The position numbers were made by a program, and so were the translations under genes. The notes below the pieces were generated by a model, which made no database searches, was not told the origin of the DNA, and saw nothing but the letters and a program-made list of their open reading frames with translations. A stretch of 12,973 bases of DNA from Candidatus Latescibacterota bacterium (GTDB lineage: Bacteria; Latescibacterota; UBA2968; UBA8231): positions 11,431 through 24,403 of the forward strand of contig DPVW01000003.1 in NCBI GenBank assembly GCA_003529325.1, given 5' to 3'. Positions 6,639 to 12,973 of the stretch are shown in pieces (the first letter of the stretch is position 1; each line of letters opens with the position of its first letter).

Positions 6639-7777
6639 GGAGAAAAAACGTACGTGGTACCGAGCTCCGTCGTCACCGCCAACGACCGCCGCGTAAGAGC
6701 GGCGCTCGTCAGCACGGGCCCGTCGAGTTGCTGACGCCAGCGCATCGATCCATCGCTGATATCGACGGCATGCAGCCAGCCATCGCCAGCGCCAAAGTAG
6801 ATCGTGTTGTCAGTGCCCACTGGGGCGGCCCGTATGATGCCATCCGTGTCACAGCGCCACATTCGACGTCCCGACGCCGCATCGAAGCCGTACAGACTGT
6901 GATCGGTGGAGCCCACGGCCACAACCTTCTTCGAGAGGAACAGACCGATGGACGGAAGTCCGGCAAAATCTGCTTCCCATATCGGCTCACCAGTGTCGGC
7001 GGACAAAGCGTGGAGGCTGCCATCGACGGCAGCCAGGACCTGTTTTCGCGCCACATCGACGGCTGGGCGCGAACGCAGGCGAGTCCCAAGATTGCGGCGC
7101 CAGCGCACATGGCCGCTGTCGATCCCCGCCGCCACCAACTCACCGTCGCCATCCGCTATATACAGCACATCTTTGGCCAGGCTCGGGGCACTGGTCAGGG
7201 GTGGCTCCAGTGCCAGGTTCCACAACGGCTGACCATCGGCCACGGCAAGTGCCATTAGCTGTCCCGATTCCATCGCCGCGTACACCGTGTCGTTGCGCAC
7301 CACGACGGCGGCACACAGCACGCCATCCTGGCGCCAGAGGATGTCCCCTGAGGCGAGGTCGATCGCACGCAACTGCGACCGTTCTTCGAGGATCGACACC
7401 AGCATGAGACGTCCACCGGCTCCGGCCAATGCCGGGGGCCCGCAGACAGGATCATCGAAGCCCCACTTGCCGACGCGTGTCCCCGAGGCAACATCAAAAC
7501 CGTATAGATCCGGAGCTTTAGACCATTGCAGCAGTAGCGATCCCGACAACAGGGGGCTTCCGAGGGGCGGCTTACCCACCTTCTGTTGCCACCGTAGTCT
7601 CAGAGGTGGCTCTGGACCCGGGTCCAGCAGGCCCCCGCCGTGGGCATCGCCCCCCGCCTGGGTCCAGCCGCACTCGGTCGAAGAGGAAGGCAGGTATAAT
7701 ACCCCATGACCACAACCCAGCCACAGCAGAATCAGCAACAGCGGTAGAACCCACTCCGACTTGTGATTGCGGCGCAT
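6635..7777 (-). CDS. PQQ-type beta-propeller lipoprotein (BamB-like)
   Basis: This is a predicted lipoprotein of 380 residues built from PQQ-like repeats, the fold of the outer-membrane assembly factor BamB. The signal peptide (WVLPLLLILLWLGC) ends with lipidated Cys22. After a GGDAHGGG opening, seven repeats of the form 'hydrophobic-x-Asp-x-x-Ser-Gly-x-x-x-Trp' can be read: LYGFDVASG, LRAIDLASG, LMALAVADG, LVAAGIDSG, LHALSADTG, LYGFDAASG and LHAVDISDG. The closing strand is TYVFSP. I use ATG 7777 rather than the in-frame TTG at 7795, because the ATG puts the charged MRRNHK directly before the hydrophobic segment. That start lies 1 base from the stop of the MA/propeller/barrel gene. By context it may scaffold that barrel protein as BamB does for BamA, but general PQQ-propeller proteins of other function are also possible. 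No PQQ dehydrogenase active-site motif was seen. Confidence 0.87.
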   Translation of the reverse strand: MRRNHKSEWVLPLLLILLWLGCGHGVLYLPSSSTECGWTQAGGDAHGGGLLDPGPEPPLRLRWQQKVGKPPLGSPLLSGSLLLQWSKAPDLYGFDVASGTRVGKWGFDDPVCGPPALAGAGGRLMLVSILEERSQLRAIDLASGDILWRQDGVLCAAVVVRNDTVYAAMESGQLMALAVADGQPLWNLALEPPLTSAPSLAKDVLYIADGDGELVAAGIDSGHVRWRRNLGTRLRSRPAVDVARKQVLAAVDGSLHALSADTGEPIWEADFAGLPSIGLFLSKKVVAVGSTDHSLYGFDAASGRRMWRCDTDGIIRAAPVGTDNTIYFGAGDGWLHAVDISDGSMRWRQQLDGPVLTSAALTRRSLAVTTELGTTYVFSP

Positions 7778-7778
7778 C

Positions 7779-10619
7779 TCAGTAGTCCCAGCCAAAGAAG
7801 AAATCCCACCGTGTCGAATTCTCGATCATGTCGAAGTCGGTTCGACGCGAAGCATCGAGACGGAAGACGAACACACCACCCAGTCCGAGACGGGCACCGG
7901 CGCCGAAGCTGCCCTTCCAATCGCCGAAGTCATCATTCCAGGCGTTGCCGGCATCGACGAACAAGGCGCCCCGCAGAGAACTCAGATCGATGTTACCAAA
8001 GGGGAAGCCGATGACGAAACGATCGAGCAGTGGATAGCGCAGTTCGTGGTTGGCCAACACCACATTGCGCCCCCAGAGGGAGCGGAATCCATACCCTCGG
8101 AGTGTCCAGCTACCACCCAGCGGAAAAAATTCCGGTACGTCACCGCGACTGTGCAACCCCATATAGCGCACGGCGAAGCTGGACCGTTGACCGAGGCGTT
8201 CGTAGTGCCTCAGGTCAGCGAAATAGGTCGTGTGGAAGGGGCGCGAACTCTTGACATCGAAGGTATGGCCAAGACCGAGACTATACCGCGTTCCCTCCAA
8301 GGGGCCGGTAGAGATCCACAGACTCGTGTCGTGGGTAAAACTGATGTGGTTGGACAGCAGCCAACCCGTCAGCTGGCGCCCTTCAAACTGTCGGTCGAGA
8401 TCGGAGTGCCGTGCCGTAAAGCGCGTCTCCAACCGATCATGGCGATTGAAGGGATAACTCATCTCCGCCCAAGCGCCCGTCCGTTTCTCGCGCACGAATT
8501 GTCCGAAACTGCTCGACAGCCGGTCATTGAGGCGGAACACGCCCCAACCAACGTTCAGCTGCCGTGCCAGGTGTTGTCGGCCGAAAACAAGATTCAGACC
8601 ATCAAAGAAGCCACTCTCGGAACCGGAGATGTGCGACAGGACGAAGTAGTATTGGTCATTGCCGAGAACATCAGACAGGCCTAACTGGATTCCGCCAGAG
8701 GTGCCGAACACGGGATCCTGGGAGATCTGGCTTTGCGCGATATCGAGGCTGAGCCGCTTGTTGTAGGTCCGTCGCGTCACCTGGCCTGCATCCGGCAGGC
8801 TCGCCAGGTCCCAGGAACTGTCGATTGCCGTCGTCGCCCTGTCTGCTGTCGCTGCTATTGTGGAATCCTCTAGCCCAGTCTGGGCAAGATCAAGGCGATA
8901 GATGTGAAAACGTGCCCCTTCGAAGCCGGTGAACAGCAACTCGTCAGCCGCCGGCATCCAGGCGGCATCAAAGGCCCCCGTCAGCGTGTGGGTCAGACGC
9001 TCGGCCGTGCCGACGCTGTCGCCATGGACGGGCACCGCGTAGAGGTCGTAAAACCGCTCCCGGTCCGAAGTGAAAGCTAGCCATTCGCCTGAGGGCGACC
9101 AGGCGGGCTGTATGTCGTCGTGATCACCGTCCGTCAACTGCCGCACCACAGCGTCCCCCGATTCCCCCACGCCGATGGTGAACAGATTGTACTGGCCATC
9201 ACGACCATGTCCCGGCGCCCGGTCCGAGCTGAAGACGAGCAGATTCCGGCTTGGATGCCAGTGCGGATCGCGGTCGTGGTAGAGATCGTCGGTCAACTCA
9301 CGAAGGGCCCCATCGCCGACATCGACGACGAATAGATCCGAGCGACCGGATCGTCTCGCCCCCGCCAGCGCCAGTTGCGATCCGTCGGGAGACCAGGTGG
9401 GAGAGGACAGTGCCACGAGTTCATCGAAGGAGAATCGACGCCGACGACGGCCACTCACGACATCCCACAGAATGAGACGATCACGACCGTTGTGCTTGGC
9501 GATAAATGCAAGACTTGCACCATCTGGTGACAGCGCCAACGACGCCTCGATGGGGTGCAGGGATTCGTACTCCGGCTCACGCTCGCCGGCGACTAGGAGA
9601 GTGGCCTCACCACCGCCGACCTGGCCACGGAAAATCTGCGTATAGCCCTGCTCGTTGCGGAAGAACAGATAGGCAATCGAGTCGACCGGTGTCCCTGCGG
9701 GCGCCGGAATCAGTGCCGGTTTCAGATTGAACCCGGTTTTCGTCAAGGCCTCCGCCATCTGACTGGGAGGATCAGCGTCACCGATCATCGGCAGATACCG
9801 TTTCTGCAGATCGTAACTCCAGGCTTCGTCGAGTTCGCTCAGTGCCTCCCCCGTGGTCAGGGCGAAGACCTCCGGGAAGGTCTCGGCCCGCCACCAGTTA
9901 TCGAGGATCCGGGCGAAGACATCCGAGCCATAGCGGCTGGCCATAAATTCGCAGATCGACTGGCCCTCTTTATACATCTGGAAGCTGCCATGAATGCGAT
10001 ACATCTGGGCGATCGATGCCAGCCGGCTGCTGAATAGGGCGTCGCGCATGACCATGTCACCGTAGCTATCCCATGGTCCGGACAGATATTCGGCAAGCCC
10101 TTCGGAAAACCACAGAGGACCGAACCAGACGTCGTGGCTGCCGCGATCGGACAGGACCCGACGAATTCGATCGAACATGAACACATGCACGAGTTCGTGG
10201 TGCAGGACACGCTGAAACTCGGGATAGGAGCCGCTCAATGGCAGCACCACCCGTCCCTTCATGAACTCGGTGAAACCTGCCACGCCTTCCGGCAACAGAC
10301 CGGGGATCACATTTGTCTGCTCGAAGTGCACGTGCGAGGCGTAGAGGATCAGTGGTACTCGTCGGCGTACCGTATGCCCGAGACGCTCTTCGAGATGGGC
10401 AAATGCCTCCTCCGCCATCTGGCCGGCAAAGGAAGCCAACTCCGCCTCTTCCGGGTAGAAGTAGACGTCGAAGTGTTCGGTCTCCAGCCGCTGCCAGTCG
10501 AATTCGTCAAACTGGACCTTGTTCTTGCCGAAGTGGTAGAGCTGCGCCGAGACATCGACTGCCCAGAGGGCACACAACAGGGCGAGCCAAACTCCATTCC
10601 GGGTTGCGCGCGCCGTCAT
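7779..10619 (-). CDS. Peptidase MA-like / TolB-like propeller / BamA-type barrel outer-membrane protein
   Basis: This 946-residue exported protein has three domains. Residues 1-25 are a signal peptide (VDVSA|Q). Residues about 35-280 resemble gluzincin 'peptidase MA' domains: HELVH at 141-145 supplies two zinc histidines and the catalytic Glu142, and WFSEGLAEY (171-179) carries the expected third ligand. Residues about 355-575 hold PD40/WD40-like repeats (LALSPDGASLAF, PTWSPDGSQLAL, PHWHPSRNLLVF, PAWSPSGEWLAF, AAWMPAADELLF). From about 635 a beta barrel of the surface-antigen/BamA type follows, with GGSWTLRGYGF at 835-845 and a terminal aromatic Tyr946. No POTRA repeats were seen. The true start is ATG 10619, since AGGGGTGG sits just upstream, the ATG overlaps the preceding stop as ATGA, and a signal peptide follows. 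The open frame further upstream is noise. It probably sits in the outer membrane with protease and propeller in the periplasm; the substrate is unknown. Confidence 0.9.
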   Translation of the reverse strand: MTARATRNGVWLALLCALWAVDVSAQLYHFGKNKVQFDEFDWQRLETEHFDVYFYPEEAELASFAGQMAEEAFAHLEERLGHTVRRRVPLILYASHVHFEQTNVIPGLLPEGVAGFTEFMKGRVVLPLSGSYPEFQRVLHHELVHVFMFDRIRRVLSDRGSHDVWFGPLWFSEGLAEYLSGPWDSYGDMVMRDALFSSRLASIAQMYRIHGSFQMYKEGQSICEFMASRYGSDVFARILDNWWRAETFPEVFALTTGEALSELDEAWSYDLQKRYLPMIGDADPPSQMAEALTKTGFNLKPALIPAPAGTPVDSIAYLFFRNEQGYTQIFRGQVGGGEATLLVAGEREPEYESLHPIEASLALSPDGASLAFIAKHNGRDRLILWDVVSGRRRRRFSFDELVALSSPTWSPDGSQLALAGARRSGRSDLFVVDVGDGALRELTDDLYHDRDPHWHPSRNLLVFSSDRAPGHGRDGQYNLFTIGVGESGDAVVRQLTDGDHDDIQPAWSPSGEWLAFTSDRERFYDLYAVPVHGDSVGTAERLTHTLTGAFDAAWMPAADELLFTGFEGARFHIYRLDLAQTGLEDSTIAATADRATTAIDSSWDLASLPDAGQVTRRTYNKRLSLDIAQSQISQDPVFGTSGGIQLGLSDVLGNDQYYFVLSHISGSESGFFDGLNLVFGRQHLARQLNVGWGVFRLNDRLSSSFGQFVREKRTGAWAEMSYPFNRHDRLETRFTARHSDLDRQFEGRQLTGWLLSNHISFTHDTSLWISTGPLEGTRYSLGLGHTFDVKSSRPFHTTYFADLRHYERLGQRSSFAVRYMGLHSRGDVPEFFPLGGSWTLRGYGFRSLWGRNVVLANHELRYPLLDRFVIGFPFGNIDLSSLRGALFVDAGNAWNDDFGDWKGSFGAGARLGLGGVFVFRLDASRRTDFDMIENSTRWDFFFGWDY

Positions 10620-11713
10620 CGGCCACCCCTGGACAGATGGCCACCGAAACCGCCGACACTCACGGGCTGGCGCAGGGTCACCTGATGACCTGCTTCCACG
10701 CCGTGACGGAAGGCCTCGCTCGCAGCCACCCCCCCTGTCTGCCGTGTCTGGATGCGGGGGTTGTGAAACCGATAGTAGGATTGGAGTCGATGATCTCCTT
10801 GCCACACGAGAGCCTTCGTCTGCACCCCTTCTTCGACCTGGACTCGCTGCCGGTCAAGCTTGTCGTGAAATCCCTGCAATACACCGGCGAAATAACGCAT
10901 GCGCTCACGGTTGCTGCGCAGCTTCCGCTGCCGCCGATAACCATCCCACAGTCGCTCCAACAACTGCGACAGATAGACGTGCACATACTCCGCCATGTCG
11001 AGATTCGTCGGCGTGCCGTACACCTCCAGGACCGTTCCTTGCAGATCATGCACCGCCTGGTAACTGCGCGTCCACAACACTTCGACGAAGAAAAACTCGT
11101 TGAGGATCATCGCCAACCACAGTTCCCAGGCGGGATGGCGGCCCTTCACCTGGCCGAGTTGGCGACGTTCAAAGCCGCGTTCGGCGTCGGTCTCGACGAG
11201 ATCGACGTTGTATTCCAGCAACAGACGTTGTGCCTTGTTGACCGCAGCCTGCGCCTCGTTCTCGTTCGGACTGTCGCCGAGAGAGAGGAGCTTCTTCACC
11301 AGCCGCGCCACACGTGCCTCCGTCTTGTCGCTGTCGGTGGCAGTCCCCATGCGGCGTGCCGTCGCCCGTGCGTCGCACCGCACTTTGCGGCAAGCCTCAA
11401 CGAAAGCGGCGCCATGGGGTGCCTCGGCGCCGGCGCCGAGGACTTCCCATACGTACTGATGCGCCATCTCGTGTCGTAACGTATCGAGCACCTCACTCCA
11501 CGGATCGTTGCGGATATGCTGGCGCGAGATCGTGATGCGGCGCATGGCGGGGTCCCACTCGCCAAGGTAATGACGACCCTCCCCAAGTTGGATCAGGGGA
11601 CGCTGCATGGAACCATGAAGATACTCGCGGTCATAGAACTCCCACCAACGGTACAGGGCACGCCCCCAGGCGCGCTCCAACTCAGCGGGATCATGGGGGG
11701 CGGTTGACCCCAT
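10616..11713 (-). CDS. SprT-like metallopeptidase domain fused to DUF2786
   Basis: This is a 365-residue, apparently cytoplasmic protein with no signal peptide. The N-terminal part (about 8-115) is SprT-like: HEMAH at 81-85 gives two zinc histidines and the catalytic Glu82, and PHGAAF (99-104) gives the third ligand, His100, in the usual HGxxF setting. A DUF2786 block follows at about 132-172 (VKKLLSLGDSPNENEAQAA, then KAQRLLLEYNVDL). The downstream alpha-rich region (about 190-300) is of the kind often found after DUF2786. The last 60 residues are Gly/Arg-rich. SprT/Spartan proteins act on DNA-protein crosslinks; the function of DUF2786 is not known to me, so the role here is inferred. ATG 11713 lies 5 bases after the dapF-like stop, and the gene's own stop overlaps the next start as ATGA. 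It is a housekeeping or repair type gene linked to an envelope gene by position only. Confidence 0.85.
   Translation of the reverse strand: MGSTAPHDPAELERAWGRALYRWWEFYDREYLHGSMQRPLIQLGEGRHYLGEWDPAMRRITISRQHIRNDPWSEVLDTLRHEMAHQYVWEVLGAGAEAPHGAAFVEACRKVRCDARATARRMGTATDSDKTEARVARLVKKLLSLGDSPNENEAQAAVNKAQRLLLEYNVDLVETDAERGFERRQLGQVKGRHPAWELWLAMILNEFFFVEVLWTRSYQAVHDLQGTVLEVYGTPTNLDMAEYVHVYLSQLLERLWDGYRRQRKLRSNRERMRYFAGVLQGFHDKLDRQRVQVEEGVQTKALVWQGDHRLQSYYRFHNPRIQTRQTGGVAASEAFRHGVEAGHQVTLRQPVSVGGFGGHLSRGGR
10623..10630 (-). promoter_or_regulatory. Ribosome binding site of the MA/propeller/barrel gene
   Basis: On the minus strand this reads AGGGGTGG, with AGGGG 6 bases before ATG 10619. It lies inside the end of the SprT-like gene and supports the ATGA-overlap start over the upstream extension of the frame. 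Confidence 0.5.
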
Positions 11714-11718
11714 AGGAG

Positions 11719-12591
11719 CTACTTGAGTTCGCGCACGAAGGCGGGCGTCAGTCGGCCGCTGAAGACCTCGGCGACGGGGCCCTGCATGGTGAGATCAAAG
11801 TCATGTCCGCGAACATCGATGTGCAACGAGCCTCCCGGCGCCTTGACCGTAACGGGGCTCTGCACCAAGCCGAGACGGACAGCCGCGGCGGCAGCGGCGC
11901 AGGAGGAGGAACCAGAGGCCTGCGTTTCGCCGGCGCCTCGTTCCCAGATCAGGATGTAGAGCGAACGCCGCCCCACGGGCACTGCGAGCTGCACATTTGT
12001 CCGGCGTGGGAACAGTTCGTGATGCTCCAGTTCCGGTCCAAGGGCGAGCAGTTCGTCGCGCGTCCACGGCTGCCCCTTTTCGCGAAACAACACGCAGTGC
12101 GGGTTGCCGACGCTGACGCCGGTGAAGGTCAGAGACTGACCTGCGGCGCAGATCGGTTGCTGGATGAGCTCAGCCACCTGCAGACTGCAGGGCAATGCCT
12201 TCGGCTCGAAAGTGGCCCGACCCATCTCCACGGTGGCGGCACTGGCGTCTCCGTGCGCGTCGATATGCAGATCGATGGCGACGAGACCACCCTGTGTTTC
12301 TACCGTGAACTTCGTCCTGCGGGTACGTCGTGTAGAATACAGATACCGGGCGAAGATACGCAGGCCATTGCCGGATTTCTCCGCCTCAGAGCCATCGGGA
12401 TTGTAGATGCGGACGCCAAAATCAGCCTTGTCCGAGGCGGACAGGGCGAGGATTCCGTCACTTCCGGCACCCCAATGACGGTCGCAGATGGCACGAATGC
12501 GCTTGGGCGTCAGCTTGAATTCGAGATCGGCCGGGTCGAGGGCGATGTAGTCATTGCCCAGACCATGGCCCTTGAAGAAGCCGTTTTTCAT
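11719..12591 (-). CDS. dapF: DapF-like epimerase-fold protein lacking both catalytic cysteines
   Basis: Diaminopimelate epimerase converts LL- to meso-diaminopimelate for lysine and peptidoglycan using two cysteines as acid/base. This 290-residue protein has the right length and nearly all family motifs: KGHGLGNDYIALD (7-19), NPDGSEAEKSGNGLR (64-78), VGNPHCV (161-167), RRTNVQ (196-201) and ERGAGETQASGSSSCAA (217-233). The position of the first catalytic Cys (the Cys of CGNG in the family signature) is Ser73, codon TCC at 12373-12375. The position of the second (ACGTG) is Ser226, codon TCT at 11914-11916. Cys231 survives but aligns with a non-catalytic position. Conserved binding residues around both sites make random decay unlikely. 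It may be a divergent epimerase, or an isomerase or lyase with another substrate. ATG 12591 is the first start in frame; no clear Shine-Dalgarno precedes it. I give the symbol for the family, not as proof of activity. Confidence 0.85.
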   Translation of the reverse strand: MKNGFFKGHGLGNDYIALDPADLEFKLTPKRIRAICDRHWGAGSDGILALSASDKADFGVRIYNPDGSEAEKSGNGLRIFARYLYSTRRTRRTKFTVETQGGLVAIDLHIDAHGDASAATVEMGRATFEPKALPCSLQVAELIQQPICAAGQSLTFTGVSVGNPHCVLFREKGQPWTRDELLALGPELEHHELFPRRTNVQLAVPVGRRSLYILIWERGAGETQASGSSSCAAAAAAVRLGLVQSPVTVKAPGGSLHIDVRGHDFDLTMQGPVAEVFSGRLTPAFVRELK

Positions 12592-12647
12592 GTAGACCGT
12601 ATGAGCAGTTGAGTGGGTTCCCGGATGGCGAAATGCACCGACCGGGC

Positions 12648-12676
12648 AACGTAGTCACCCCCCGCCTTCTGGTCAA
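12648..12676 (-). promoter_or_regulatory. Possible sigma70-type promoter for the operon
   Basis: On the minus strand, TTGACC (12671-12676) matches the -35 consensus at 5 of 6 positions. After exactly 17 bases, TACGTT (12648-12653) keeps the T, A and final T of the -10 box (3 of 6). Transcription would start near 12641, leaving a leader of about 50 bases before ATG 12591. It lies in the only sizeable non-coding gap (12592-12684, 93 bases), where nothing else convincing was seen. The modest -10 match in GC-rich DNA keeps confidence low. Confidence 0.3.
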
Positions 12677-12684
12677 CGGAGAAT

Positions 12685-12973
12685 CTAGCGCACCAGCAGC
12701 AGACGTTGTGTTGCCTGTGTGGCTCCTGCCGTCATGCGGGCGAAATACAACCCTGAAGCCACGGTTGCACCACTCTCGTCACGAGCATCCCAAGGGACCC
12801 GATAGCGCCCTGGACGCAGTTGCGGGTCGTTGAACAGACTGCGAACCCTCTGGCCAAGAACATCGTACAGCTCAAGGCGGACCGCTTTGCACAGGCAACA
12901 CGGCGCCAGCACTCATGCCTCCTCGGCCGTCGTTGCAGAGCAGTGTGATCGTCTCCGTATTCGGGCCATTGGC
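12685..12973 (-). pseudogene. Frameshifted 3' end of a secreted protein with FlgD-like/T9SS-type sorting domain
   Basis: A gene enters from the right edge and its reading frame is broken. The frame open at the edge encodes a 33-residue tail (NTETITLLCNDGRGG, later AVLPVQSGPP) and stops at TGA 12872-12874. A second frame from about 12883 to the TAG at 12685 encodes VRLELYDVLGQRVRSLF, then LRPGRYRVPWDARDESG, then GLYFARM and LLLVR. That is the typical C-terminal sorting/FlgD-Ig-like domain of secreted proteins in FCB-type bacteria. In such domains the block before it normally reads like LPxxGxVRLxVYDxLG, so LPVQSG in one frame continues naturally as VRLELYDVLG in the other. The second frame has a TGA at 12913-12915, so it is not an independent domain start, although GTG 12912 could formally initiate. 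The break may be a true mutation, a phase-variable switch or a sequence error. Confidence 0.65.

Larger units (their letters stand above)
2..12591 (-). other. Probable polycistronic unit of eleven genes
   Basis: All eleven genes run the same way with junctions of -4, -1 or +1 to about +35 bases: ATGA at 10616 and 6635, TGATG at 6159, and gaps of 5, 1, 23, 8, 4, 35 and 4 bases elsewhere. I found no convincing hairpin plus U-tract between them. The strong separate ribosome binding site of yicC suggests that a break between the envelope cassette and the downstream housekeeping genes is possible. Confidence 0.6.

Noticed and set aside
7767..8684. Plus-strand open frame of 305 codons opposite the barrel domain
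   Set aside because: It is antisense to the conserved GGSWTLRGYGF barrel region; no signal peptide, motif or ribosome binding site supports it.
10620..10805. Upstream extension of the MA/propeller/barrel frame by 62 codons
   Set aside because: It would bury the signal peptide and overlap the SprT-like gene; ATG 10619 has an SD and an ATGA overlap.
10313..11479. Plus-strand open frame of 388 codons opposite the SprT-like gene
   Set aside because: The opposite strand carries the HEMAH/HGAAF and DUF2786 motifs; this frame shows biased, motif-free composition.
11914..12375. Sequencing error as the explanation for the two serines in the DapF-like protein
   Set aside because: Two separate errors at exactly the two catalytic codons, with all other motifs intact, are improbable; the neighbouring residues (ASGSSS, SGNGLRIF) also differ from the Cys-type consensus in a coordinated way.
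12617..12647. Possible hairpin (CCCGG/CCGGG arms) between the right-edge gene and dapF as a terminator
   Set aside because: The stem is only five pairs with a long loop and no U-tract follows on the minus strand.
12685..12912. Independent 75-codon gene starting at GTG 12912
   Set aside because: The sorting domain normally ends large secreted proteins, and the matching upstream half motif lies in the adjacent frame, so a broken gene is more likely.

Overview
This window is a compact block of eleven genes, all on the minus strand, entered from the right by the tail of a twelfth. It reads as a GC-rich bacterial chromosome. Three features point to the broad FCB (Fibrobacteres-Chlorobi-Bacteroidetes) area or neighbouring candidate phyla such as Latescibacterota, Eisenbacteria, Krumholzibacteriota or Gemmatimonadota. 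First, the right edge carries a FlgD-like/type IX-type C-terminal sorting domain. Second, CoaBC has the Glu/Ser active-site variant that I associate with that group. Third, there is a large peptidase-MA/TolB-propeller/BamA-barrel protein. The exact phylum cannot be fixed from the sequence alone. No tRNA, rRNA, CRISPR array, insertion sequence or phage gene was seen, and no stretch over 300 bases lacks a gene.

In transcription order (right to left) the layout is as follows. A frameshifted 3' end of a secreted protein with a sorting domain (12973-12685) is followed by a 93-base gap holding a plausible sigma70-type promoter. Then come a DapF-like epimerase, a SprT-like metallopeptidase fused to DUF2786, the 946-residue MA/propeller/barrel protein, a PQQ-propeller lipoprotein, a small exported two-helix protein and an NHL-like propeller lipoprotein. 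The block ends with YicC, an archaeal-type cytidylate kinase, CoaBC, a family 4 uracil-DNA glycosylase and the replicative helicase DnaB. Junctions are ATGA or TGATG overlaps or gaps of a few bases; the largest is about 35 bases. The whole block may therefore be one operon, or an operon with internal promoters.

Functionally there are two layers. The housekeeping genes cover lysine/peptidoglycan precursor (if DapF is active), coenzyme A, pyrimidine nucleotide phosphorylation, RNA processing, DNA repair and replication. Inserted among them is a tightly coupled envelope cassette of four exported proteins (4912-10619). It pairs a BamA-type barrel carrying its own propeller and metallopeptidase with a BamB-like lipoprotein and a second propeller lipoprotein. 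This cassette is the best candidate for an undescribed multi-protein system.

The sharpest single observation is that the DapF-like protein keeps the family's substrate-binding motifs, but both catalytic cysteines are serines (Ser73 and Ser226). Also notable are the archaeal-type Cmk lying where gmk-rpoZ normally sits between yicC and coaBC, and a five-base GGTCC event that would exactly explain the broken frame at the right edge.
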